Assembly: GCA_007116915.1 (NCBI GenBank)
Contig: SKHQ01000066.1
Span: 1-6,884, forward strand
Direction of reading: 5' to 3'
Length of the DNA stretch: 6,884 nt
DNA from: Candidatus Methanomethylophilaceae archaeon
Lineage (GTDB): Archaea; Thermoplasmatota; Thermoplasmata; Methanomassiliicoccales; Methanomethylophilaceae
In this document: positions 1 to 5,734 of the stretch, in pieces
Layout of the letters: every line of letters begins with the position of its first letter
Position numbering within the stretch: the first letter of the stretch is position 1
Position numbers and translations under genes: made by a program
Notes under the pieces: model-generated
Database searches by the model: none
What the model was told of the DNA's origin: nothing
The model's input: only the letters and a program-made list of their open reading frames with translations

Positions 1-737
1 CGGACATGGTTATTGTCAGTGATCTCCGGGACTTCAATGTCGAGGAGGTCTACATAAACGGTGAGCTCGTGGCAAAGGATGGCAAAGCCCTTTTCGAGGC
101 CCGCCCCAAGAGTGTTGAGACGGCGATCATCCAGCACGACTGGTCACCCAGTGATTTCCATATACCGGCATCCGGTAGATCGGTCAGGGCACGTGTCATA
201 AAAGTGCTTCCGGGCCAAATCGTCAGCCTTGCCGAGGAGGCGGAGATGGTTGTCGATGACGGTCGTATACTGGCTGATCCGGAAAACGATGTTTCCTACC
301 TTGCAGTTGTTAACCGATACCGCCCTGCCGCCCCTGCCGTGGCACTGGTCAGTGGTTTCGGCCTGGAAAGGGGAGGCATGGCCTCCACCATTGCCCACGA
401 TTCCCACAACATAATCGCCGTGGCCAATGACCCTGAGACTTTGGCCCGTGTGGTGAAAGGAGTGTCCATGGGCGGCGGATACTTCGCCACTGACGGTGAG
501 AGTGACGTTTCACTGCCCCTTCCCGTGGCCGGCCTCATGAGCACGGAGAAAGCGGAGGACGTGGCTGCGAAGGAGAAGGACGTGACCGATTTCGTAAGAA
601 CCCTCGGTTGCAAGCTCCATGCCCCCTTCATGACCATGGGATTCCAGAGCCTCCTCGTACTGCCCAGCCTGAAACTTGGAGACCGGGGGCTGTTCGATTC
701 AGTGAACTTCAGGTTCGTGGATATCGTACTGGACTGA
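1..737 (+). CDS. ade: Adenine deaminase, C-terminal part (5' end outside window)
   Basis: Adenine deaminase (EC 3.5.4.2) hydrolyses adenine to hypoxanthine and ammonia in purine salvage. The reading frame (codons from base 3) is open to the left edge. The first visible residues, DMVIVSDLRDFNVEEVYING, match the end of the metal-dependent amidohydrolase barrel and the return to the small beta domain, so the metal-binding catalytic half is missing only because the window cuts it. The full family protein is about 550-590 residues; about 244 are seen here. Counting from the Met at base 6, the adenine deaminase C-terminal domain runs from about residue 60 to 243. Its hallmarks are RVIKVLPGQIV (63-73), GFGLERGGMASTIAHDSHN (117-135), LPLPVAGLMS (170-179) and the closing PFMTMGFQSLLVLPSLKL. 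The internal ATG at base 6 is not a plausible start. The gene ends in two consecutive TGA codons, 38 bases before the phosphoribosyltransferase that uses its product. Family assignment is firm. Confidence 0.93.
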   Translation, partial: DMVIVSDLRDFNVEEVYINGELVAKDGKALFEARPKSVETAIIQHDWSPSDFHIPASGRSVRARVIKVLPGQIVSLAEEAEMVVDDGRILADPENDVSYLAVVNRYRPAAPAVALVSGFGLERGGMASTIAHDSHNIIAVANDPETLARVVKGVSMGGGYFATDGESDVSLPLPVAGLMSTEKAEDVAAKEKDVTDFVRTLGCKLHAPFMTMGFQSLLVLPSLKLGDRGLFDSVNFRFVDIVLD

Positions 738-743
738 TGAAAA

Positions 744-752
744 CCTTTTACC
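744..752 (+). promoter_or_regulatory. Possible TATA-like box for hpt
   Basis: The short gap after ade contains an A/T-rich stretch, cctttta followed by ccc. Its TTTA ends 26 bases before the ATG at 776, the spacing expected for an archaeal TATA box of a leaderless transcript. No purine-rich ribosome binding site lies directly before the ATG (the preceding bases are gtgacaatcc), which fits leaderless initiation. Read-through from ade remains equally possible. Confidence 0.35.
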
Positions 753-775
753 CTCAAACCCCTTTGTGACAATCC

Positions 776-1336
776 ATGCTGGAAAGGTTGAAACGGAGTG
801 TCACTGAGTGCCCGGTTGTACGCATCGGCGATTATCAGTATTTCGTGCATCCCATCACCGACGGCATACCTTTCATGGAACCCGAACTTCTACAGGAGGT
901 GGTCGATGAGATACTGGCCGTCGGCGACTTCGATTGCGATTACATACTGGCTCCGGAGGCGATGGGCATCCATCTCGCGGTGCCGATATCCCTCCGTACC
1001 GGCATACCTTACAGCGTGGTTCGCAAAAGACGCTATGGGCTGGAAGGTGAGATGAACATCGCCCAGTCAACCGGATACTCGAAATCGGACATGTACATAA
1101 ACGGCATATCCGAAGGTGACCGCGTCACCATAGTTGATGATGTGCTCAGCACCGGTGGGACGTTAAAGGCTCTCGTCAATGCCTTGAAGGAAAAAGTGGG
1201 TGCAGAGGTCGTGGACATAATCATGGTCTTCGAGAAGACGGACCGTAAGAAGGAGATAGAGGAAGAGATCGGAGTTCCAGTGAAGACCCTCCTCAAAGTC
1301 GATGTTGTAGACGGTAGGACCGTATACCACGACTGA
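776..1336 (+). CDS. hpt: Hypoxanthine/guanine phosphoribosyltransferase, archaeal type
   Basis: This 186-residue cytosolic enzyme transfers the ribose 5-phosphate of PRPP to hypoxanthine or guanine to give IMP or GMP (EC 2.4.2.8). It belongs to the archaeal Hpt group, which is built like adenine phosphoribosyltransferases rather than like bacterial Hpt. The PRPP-binding loop is VTIVDDVLSTGGT (residues 117-129, acidic pair D121-D122). Other family signatures are the N-terminal YFVHPITDGIP (22-32), ILAPEAMGI (57-65), VRKRRYGLEGE (82-92) and GYSKSDMYINGISEGDRV (100-117). Length matches the archaeal family (about 180-190). The ATG at 776 is chosen because the protein then begins in family register (MLERLKRSV), and a possible TATA-like box lies 26 bases upstream. 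The neighbouring adenine deaminase makes hypoxanthine, so the two genes give adenine to IMP in two steps. Whether it prefers hypoxanthine over guanine cannot be read from sequence. Confidence 0.93.
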   Translation: MLERLKRSVTECPVVRIGDYQYFVHPITDGIPFMEPELLQEVVDEILAVGDFDCDYILAPEAMGIHLAVPISLRTGIPYSVVRKRRYGLEGEMNIAQSTGYSKSDMYINGISEGDRVTIVDDVLSTGGTLKALVNALKEKVGAEVVDIIMVFEKTDRKKEIEEEIGVPVKTLLKVDVVDGRTVYHD

Positions 1337-1357
1337 AAGACTAGATGCAGCCCCATC

Positions 1358-1365
1358 AGTTTACC
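1358..1365 (+). promoter_or_regulatory. Possible TATA-like box for the TctA-like gene
   Basis: The sequence agtttacc has its TTTA ending 25 bases before the GTG start at 1388, nearly the same arrangement as the ttttaccc box before hpt. It is a weak match and could be chance. It is the only A/T-rich element in the 51-base gap. Confidence 0.3.
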
Positions 1366-1366
1366 T

Positions 1367-1396
1367 CGTCTCCGGTCATCGTGATTTGTGGAGACG
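1367..1396 (+). repeat. Perfect 7-bp inverted repeat across the TctA-like gene start
   Basis: The left arm cgtctcc (1367-1373) and right arm ggagacg (1390-1396) are exact reverse complements separated by 16 bases. In RNA the stem gains a flanking T-G wobble outside (1366/1397) and a G-U pair inside (1374/1389). The GTG start codon (1388-1390) lies in the loop and at the foot of the right arm. It could be a DNA operator just downstream of a promoter. In a transcript reading through from hpt it could instead be a hairpin hiding the start codon. Confidence 0.45.
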
Positions 1397-2677
1397 GAGG
1401 CCTTACTGTTCCTGGCATACATGATATTGCTCGGTTCGGCAATCGGCTGCATCAGTGGCCTGGTCCCCGGCATACATGTCAACACCCTCGCGGTGTTACT
1501 TCTGGCAGCATATCCGTCCCTAGCCCTGGCCCTATCCGGGAATGTCTGCCCGTCTATGACACCGATATTGGTGGCGGCTGCGGTCGTTTCGGCGGCGGTG
1601 GTCCACTCTTTCATGGATTTCATACCCTCGGTGTTCCTGGGATCGCCAGGGGAGGAGGACGTTCTCAGCATCCTGCCTGGACATCGGATGCTGATGCAGG
1701 GCCGCGGGGCCGAGGCCGTCATATGCTCTGCCCAGGGAAGCCTGATAGGGGCCATGGCGGCGATAATCCTCGCGTTGCCCGTCCATATGGTGATGGGTTC
1801 GGGCGGTTGGGACGTCTTACAGAAACATGTGCCTTTAATCCTGCCCATCGTGATGATACTGCTGTTGCTGTCAGAGAGGGGTGCCGATGCGACCAGGAAA
1901 CGGATGTGGGCTTCCTTCTTATGCCTGGGCTCCGCCGCGCTAGGATTCATCACCATGTATGGATCCCTGCCGATGACCTTCGGAAACGGCGGCTTGATGC
2001 TCCCTCTATTGGCAGGTCTCTTCGGGATGCCAGCATTGTTGATATCGATAGATGGAGGACAAATGCCCGTGCAGACCGGGGCTGCCAGGGCATCGGTGGA
2101 CAGCGGTCCGGCCCTTAGAGGTCTGTTAGCAGGCATGGCAGTGGGTTGGCTTCCAGGGATAACCGCCACCGCAGGGACAGTTGTGGCTTCTCTCGGATCC
2201 CCGGAAAGGACGCCGGAGAGGTTCATAGCCATGGTTTCTTCGGTTGGCACCGCGGCAACGGTGTTCGCATTGGTGACCCTCTCCGTTACCGGAAGGGGAA
2301 GGACGGGCACCATGTTGGTGGTACTGGACATTACCGACGGCAGTCTGGATATGATGGGGTTCGCAATGCTGCTCATGGCGGTGGCGGTGTCAGCGTTGAT
2401 AGGCTACGTGGCGACGATAAGGACGGGAGTCCTGTTCTCCCGCATCCTACAAGAACGGGAACTGTCTAATGTCAACATAACCATAGCCTTGTTCCTATGC
2501 GTCCTGACCTTGGCGCTATGCGGACCCGGCGGGCTGCTTATGTTACTGGCTGCCACTTCCTTAGGACTGTTGCCCTCCGCGGTGGGAGTGGGCAGAGTGC
2601 ATCTGACATCATCCCTGCTCGTCCCGGTCATGATATCACACTCTGGAACCCATGTTTTGATATCTGCGGTACTATGA
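1388..2677 (+). CDS. Stand-alone TctA-family (DUF112-like) integral membrane protein
   Basis: This 429-residue, very hydrophobic protein has roughly 12 predicted membrane segments, near residues 6-24, 32-50, 58-82, 116-137, 148-162, 174-191, 203-221, 244-260, 281-302, 323-343, 364-380 and 408-428. Family marks are GLVPGIHVNT (24-33), FLGSPGEEDVLSILPGHRM (83-101) and, in the second half, GWLPGITATAG (253-263). The two PGI-containing loops suggest the inverted two-fold repeat of TctA proteins, the large membrane subunit of tripartite tricarboxylate transporters. Archaeal members usually occur without TctB and TctC, and neither is visible here, so substrate and mechanism are unknown. Translation is taken from GTG at 1388 because the first membrane segment starts right after it; the next in-frame ATG (1421) would cut that segment. 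The last 50 bases overlap the convergent polymerase gene. The position after ade and hpt is suggestive of, but does not prove, a link to nucleobases. Confidence 0.83.
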   Translation: METEALLFLAYMILLGSAIGCISGLVPGIHVNTLAVLLLAAYPSLALALSGNVCPSMTPILVAAAVVSAAVVHSFMDFIPSVFLGSPGEEDVLSILPGHRMLMQGRGAEAVICSAQGSLIGAMAAIILALPVHMVMGSGGWDVLQKHVPLILPIVMILLLLSERGADATRKRMWASFLCLGSAALGFITMYGSLPMTFGNGGLMLPLLAGLFGMPALLISIDGGQMPVQTGAARASVDSGPALRGLLAGMAVGWLPGITATAGTVVASLGSPERTPERFIAMVSSVGTAATVFALVTLSVTGRGRTGTMLVVLDITDGSLDMMGFAMLLMAVAVSALIGYVATIRTGVLFSRILQERELSNVNITIALFLCVLTLALCGPGGLLMLLAATSLGLLPSAVGVGRVHLTSSLLVPVMISHSGTHVLISAVL

Positions 2678-4808
2678 ACGAACGTATACGGTCCCGGTCC
2701 CATCCGAAGGGTATCAGGATCTCCTCCGCGGAACGGATGAGCATATCCGAATACCTCTCCCGATCATAGACGCCATCCCAGAACTCGGGCAGAGCGACCT
2801 TATGTGATGCTTTCCTTGCGGTCGAATCACGGATTATGTATGCCATGGACTGACCGGGAAGAGGCTCATGACCGAATGAGGCCAGCAGCTCAGCGGCCGC
2901 ACGGTTGTCGTTGAACTGACGGTACTCGTCCATCATCTTGGATGTCCTTCTCACCAGGGTTATGTCCTCTGCTGAAACCTCCCCTGATGATAACCGGTCC
3001 GTCCACGACCGTAGCATCTCCAATATCTCCGGTATCATCTCCGCCATCTCAACCCGGTCCCGGGCCAAGGAAAAAGCACTCAACGCCCGGGTCTGGAAAT
3101 CCTTTACACATCCCACGCAGTCCCTCTTTCGCGCCGCTAGGCCTCTGATCTTCAACTCCCCGTCCTCGAACACCCCGTAATAACGGTTCAGGGCCCCGGC
3201 GCCGTTGTGCAGGTTGGGGAGGAACACTATCCAACGGTAGCGCCCTTCTGTCTCCAAGGGTATCCCGTACCTTGCCCCCACATCCTCAGCGAGTGCCTCG
3301 GGATCTCCCGTACCCTGCAACCAGAGTGAATCCACAATCCCGTGTATCACCCTCAGACCCCGGTCCGCGGCCATCTCCGCCGTGCTGAGCATTATCTCCC
3401 GACCATAGGCGGTGATGGCCTCATGGCACTCTATCCTGCCGAAACGGGCGTTACGATAGCCCGTGTATCCGAAGCATGTGACTAAGATCCATTTCAAAAG
3501 CTTGGACCTCTGCAGGTGCAGCTCTGCGCGGGCGGGGTCTGTCCTCGCCATGTGCTTGAAAGCCCTTCTCCTTTCCACCAAGGGGCCGAGTACCTCGGGA
3601 AGAAGGCCCCGTCTCTTACGGCATATACGATATCCCAGACCGGGGACCAGATCCTCCGATGAATGGCAACAGTCGCAATCCAACGTCTCAGGGGATATGT
3701 TGAATCGGGAAATTATGGACGGGTACATCGAGGAGAAGTCCATCTCCAGCACGTCCTCGTGAATGCCGGGGCGGGGCTGATGTATCATACCTCCTCTGTC
3801 GCAGACGATCAGGTGGGAGACGCTTTTGAAATCCTCAGGAACGTTCTTCTTCCAACGGAGTAGGTACCCTCCGCGGAGAGCATGATCGGACTGCATTGCC
3901 GATATCGCGGTACCAGGCGACAGCCTGGATAGGTCCTGGAGAGGCAGTCCTGACAATCGGGACAGTTCTATGAGTCCGCCCAACCCGCCCTCTGAATACA
4001 TGAAGGCCGAGCTGTCCAGATGTATCCTTCCCTTGAGTTTAAGAGCCGGCGGTTTGTAGACCGTACGACCATAGCTGTGATAGCTCTTACCGGGCCCGGA
4101 ACGGACTCCTGCCTCCCTGCCTAGGCAAAGGTCAAGACCTAACGATGCGGCACGGTCGAAGAGATGAGATGTGCGACCCTTGTCGCCTCTCTGCACCAGG
4201 ATTATGTCGGGATCCTCGTCATCCACCATGTGAGAGAGTTCCCTCAACATGCCCTCCTCATCACCTTTCAGGATGATGCCGTCCACAGAAATTCCTTTCA
4301 GCTCATCATCTGGCCGGGGGTCGAATGGCCTTGAGATCACAGGATCGATCGTCATCGTGCGCAAAGGAGGCAACGGGTAGTTGAGACGCAAAGGGGAGTC
4401 CAGACTCCTAAGCCCCGCATCCAAATCCATCAATCCGAAGGGGAACAACCCTCGAGGCAGCATGAACCGCTGGGAGGGCGTGAGGTCAACGTTGTATAAC
4501 TCGTAGTCCCGATATGAGCCCCAACGGTCTACCGTACGGGCCAACCTCGTCATCTGTTGGAAGCCCTCGACGCTCACTCGCAGAACATCCTCCAACGGGC
4601 CTGCCAACCGCGTCCTGGCCTTCTGCATCGATGCTCTGGCTCCACAACCCTCGACATCCCGGGACAGGGTATTGAGGCCTTTTCCGGCGACCAGGAACGA
4701 AGGTCGCAACGGACGCTGGACACGCATATGCCCCTCGGCAGTCCTTATCCATAGGACCACCTCTTGGTCATCATCGGAGGGATGGCAATCGGTTATCCAC
4801 CCTCTCAT
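2628..4808 (-). CDS. polB2: Family B DNA polymerase, PolB2 type, with decayed exonuclease and altered motif C
   Basis: This 726-residue protein is recognisable as a family B DNA polymerase. Motif A is intact: EMDFSSMYPSII (355-366), catalytic D357. Motif B is KWILVTCFGYTGYRNARFG (439-457); K439 is kept, while the usual Asn and Tyr are V443 and F446. Motif C reads HGIVDSLWL (489-497) where active enzymes have YGDTDS: the first Asp is I491, the second remains as D493. The thumb shows LNRYYGVFEDG (540-550), with Asn for the usual Lys, then KIRGLAARKRD. The exonuclease domain is decayed. Exo I is IDPV (D155, no Glu), Exo II is QRGDKGR (206-212, Asn and Asp lost), and Exo III is YSEGG (271-275, Asp lost). 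Start at 4808 overlaps the upstream stop as ATGA, with GGAG just before it. Crenarchaeal PolB2 (Dpo2), once predicted inactive, is a damage-induced error-prone polymerase. A similar role here, or a structural role, is inference. Confidence 0.88.
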   Translation of the reverse strand: MRGWITDCHPSDDDQEVVLWIRTAEGHMRVQRPLRPSFLVAGKGLNTLSRDVEGCGARASMQKARTRLAGPLEDVLRVSVEGFQQMTRLARTVDRWGSYRDYELYNVDLTPSQRFMLPRGLFPFGLMDLDAGLRSLDSPLRLNYPLPPLRTMTIDPVISRPFDPRPDDELKGISVDGIILKGDEEGMLRELSHMVDDEDPDIILVQRGDKGRTSHLFDRAASLGLDLCLGREAGVRSGPGKSYHSYGRTVYKPPALKLKGRIHLDSSAFMYSEGGLGGLIELSRLSGLPLQDLSRLSPGTAISAMQSDHALRGGYLLRWKKNVPEDFKSVSHLIVCDRGGMIHQPRPGIHEDVLEMDFSSMYPSIISRFNISPETLDCDCCHSSEDLVPGLGYRICRKRRGLLPEVLGPLVERRRAFKHMARTDPARAELHLQRSKLLKWILVTCFGYTGYRNARFGRIECHEAITAYGREIMLSTAEMAADRGLRVIHGIVDSLWLQGTGDPEALAEDVGARYGIPLETEGRYRWIVFLPNLHNGAGALNRYYGVFEDGELKIRGLAARKRDCVGCVKDFQTRALSAFSLARDRVEMAEMIPEILEMLRSWTDRLSSGEVSAEDITLVRRTSKMMDEYRQFNDNRAAAELLASFGHEPLPGQSMAYIIRDSTARKASHKVALPEFWDGVYDRERYSDMLIRSAEEILIPFGWDRDRIRSFIVPQISKHGFQSVIS

Positions 4809-5044
4809 CGTCGCTCCAGCATATCACGTATGCGCTTCTCATGTTCCAGTAGGATCGAGAGCAGCATACTCTCCACCGGGTCGGGGGACTCGCAGTTGCT
4901 TCCCGCGGCGGCGTGGTCCCTTATGTGTTCCAGGAGATGGTCGAACGCCTCACGGTCCTCGGGAGGCAGGGCACGACGGAACCCTTTCCATTCATCGATT
5001 ATACGCTCCGAGGCGCGACGGTATGTGGGCGATGTACGACCCAT
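4805..5044 (-). CDS. Small helical protein (79 aa) of the PolB2 operon, function unknown
   Basis: This 79-residue, highly charged protein is predicted to be almost wholly alpha-helical. A conserved-looking N terminus (MGRTSPTYRRA, 1-11) leads into helices around 9-26 and 28-46, a loop containing SPDP (53-56), and a last helix around 57-79 ending in KRIRDMLERR. There are no membrane segments and no convincing helix-turn-helix. It is believed real because it starts one base after the stop of the RadA-like gene, has a strong ribosome binding site (GGAGGAG, six bases before the ATG), and its TGA overlaps the polymerase ATG. From memory, short archaeal proteins beginning MGRTNPTYR look alike, but this needs a search. 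Its position suggests a small adaptor or subunit between the RadA-like protein and the polymerase, which is inference only. Confidence 0.82.
   Translation of the reverse strand: MGRTSPTYRRASERIIDEWKGFRRALPPEDREAFDHLLEHIRDHAAAGSNCESPDPVESMLLSILLEHEKRIRDMLERR
4814..4817 (-). promoter_or_regulatory. Ribosome binding site of polB2
   Basis: On the minus strand GGAG lies five bases before the ATG at 4808, inside the end of the 79-residue gene. Together with the ATGA stop-start overlap it fixes the polymerase start and points to translational coupling. Confidence 0.6.
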
Positions 5045-5045
5045 A

Positions 5046-5624
5046 TCAGACTCCTCCGGCGATGCTTACGACCAATCCTCGTCTGGTCTTCCGTGCACGG
5101 AGACGTCTTGCGTAGGAGGGGCCGTCGTAACCGGATATTAGGACCGTGCTACCTTCCGCTGCCAGTGTGCCAAGTGCATCCATTGACCTCCGGATAAGCT
5201 CCCGGGACTCCCTCCCATCTACATCGGGATCCGCAAAAAGGGCGGACAGCGCCGTTACCATGACCAAGGATGGAGATTCCTCACGGACCTTCTCCGGAAG
5301 CCTGTCCTCTATTATGGAGCTCATCTGATAGGCGGTGAAGGCCCGGGCGATAGTCACCTGGTCCAGAGAGTAACGCGTGCTGCAACGGCGGGACCTCATC
5401 ATCCTCGATAACCGCAATGGATCGAGTACGTTCCCCCCGTCCACCCATACCACCCTTCCCTGCGTGGTTATGTATTCGGCACAGAAGGCGTGCATTACCG
5501 GAGAAGCGGACTCCCTATCTCCCTCGAGGACGTATATCTCCCGAGGCAATAGGACGGGCAGCGGCTCCGCTGTATCCTCCATGTTCTGCATCCAATCAGC
5601 TCGGGGCGGGGCTTTCGCTCTCAT
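5046..5624 (-). CDS. RadA/RecA-like protein with decayed ATP-binding motifs
   Basis: This 192-residue protein has the RadA/RadB core pattern. REIYVLEGDRESASPVMHAF (28-47) occupies the P-loop region, GRVVWVDGGNVLDPLRLSRM (56-75) corresponds to the strand that reads YIDTEG in RadA, VTIARAFTAYQM (90-101) matches the RadA helix, and SLVMVTALSALF (119-130) is the Walker B strand. The catalytic residues are gone: where RadA has GKT, this protein has A40-S41-P42, and T124 replaces the Walker B Asp. It is therefore unlikely to hydrolyse ATP in the usual way. The ATG at 5624 is preferred because a TATA-like box sits about 36 bases upstream. In-frame ATGs at 5591 and 5582 are alternatives, and the open frame back to 5816 would run into the divergent gene. 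It is the first gene of the polymerase operon. It may load or steer the polymerase at damaged DNA, as decayed RecA relatives such as bacterial ImuA are thought to do; that is inference. Confidence 0.8.
   Translation of the reverse strand: MRAKAPPRADWMQNMEDTAEPLPVLLPREIYVLEGDRESASPVMHAFCAEYITTQGRVVWVDGGNVLDPLRLSRMMRSRRCSTRYSLDQVTIARAFTAYQMSSIIEDRLPEKVREESPSLVMVTALSALFADPDVDGRESRELIRRSMDALGTLAAEGSTVLISGYDGPSYARRLRARKTRRGLVVSIAGGV
5051..5057 (-). promoter_or_regulatory. Strong ribosome binding site of the 79-aa gene
   Basis: GGAGGAG on the minus strand ends six bases before the ATG at 5044, within the 3' end of the RadA-like gene. It supports this small gene as real and its start as correct. 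Confidence 0.7.
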
Positions 5625-5645
5625 CGTCGGAAGGAGACAGTTCCC

Positions 5646-5666
5646 CTGCAGAGTATTATACCGCAG
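5646..5666 (-). promoter_or_regulatory. TATA-like box of the polB2 operon within a CTGC-N13-GCAG dyad
   Basis: On the minus strand TATAATAC occupies 5660-5653, about 30-36 bases before the ATG at 5624, which suggests a transcript with a very short leader. On the plus strand the box is flanked by ctgc (5646-5649) and gcag (5663-5666), four-base inverted arms 13 bases apart. The core gtattatac (5653-5661) is itself a nine-base inverted repeat with one central base. A repressor bound here would block the TATA box. The arms are short and could be chance. Confidence 0.45.
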
Positions 5667-5698
5667 TGGAGAGAGATTTCCGAAAGTGTAGACGGCAG

Positions 5699-5709
5699 AA
5701 ATATTAAAT
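5699..5709 (+). promoter_or_regulatory. TATA-like box of the 150-aa membrane protein gene
   Basis: The A/T-only run aaatattaaat stands out in otherwise GC-rich sequence and lies 26-36 bases before the ATG at 5735, as expected for an archaeal TATA box serving a leaderless or very short-leader transcript. It lies about 40 bases from the TATA box of the divergent polymerase operon. Confidence 0.55.
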
Positions 5710-5734
5710 CGCCACGGGGAGTTGATAGGACGGG

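Noticed and set aside
738..775. Transcription terminator between ade and hpt
   Set aside because: Only a four-T run is present, with no hairpin, and it fits better as a TATA-like element.
296..850. 184-codon minus-strand frame opposite the end of ade and start of hpt
   Set aside because: Crosses two genes with firm family matches, has no motif and an antisense-like composition.
1345..2118. 257-codon plus-strand frame inside the TctA-like gene
   Set aside because: Gly/Arg/His-rich shadow in another frame; the overlapping frame gives a clear multi-pass membrane protein with family motifs.
1033..2376. Long open frame of 447 codons on the minus strand opposite the TctA-like gene and the end of hpt
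   Set aside because: It spans two well-supported plus-strand genes, has a low-complexity Pro/Ser/Thr/Arg/Asn-rich composition typical of an antisense frame, and shows no family motif. GC-biased codons opposite a membrane protein explain its length.
2628..2670. Possible PCNA-binding peptide at the polymerase C terminus (QISKHGFQ)
   Set aside because: The hydrophobic residue expected three after the Gln is Lys and only one aromatic is present, so it does not meet the pattern.
4672..5141. Plus-strand frames opposite the 79-aa gene and neighbouring coding ends
   Set aside because: The minus-strand frame has the ribosome binding site and tight stop-start junctions; the plus-strand frames are Ser/Arg-rich and have no supporting signals.
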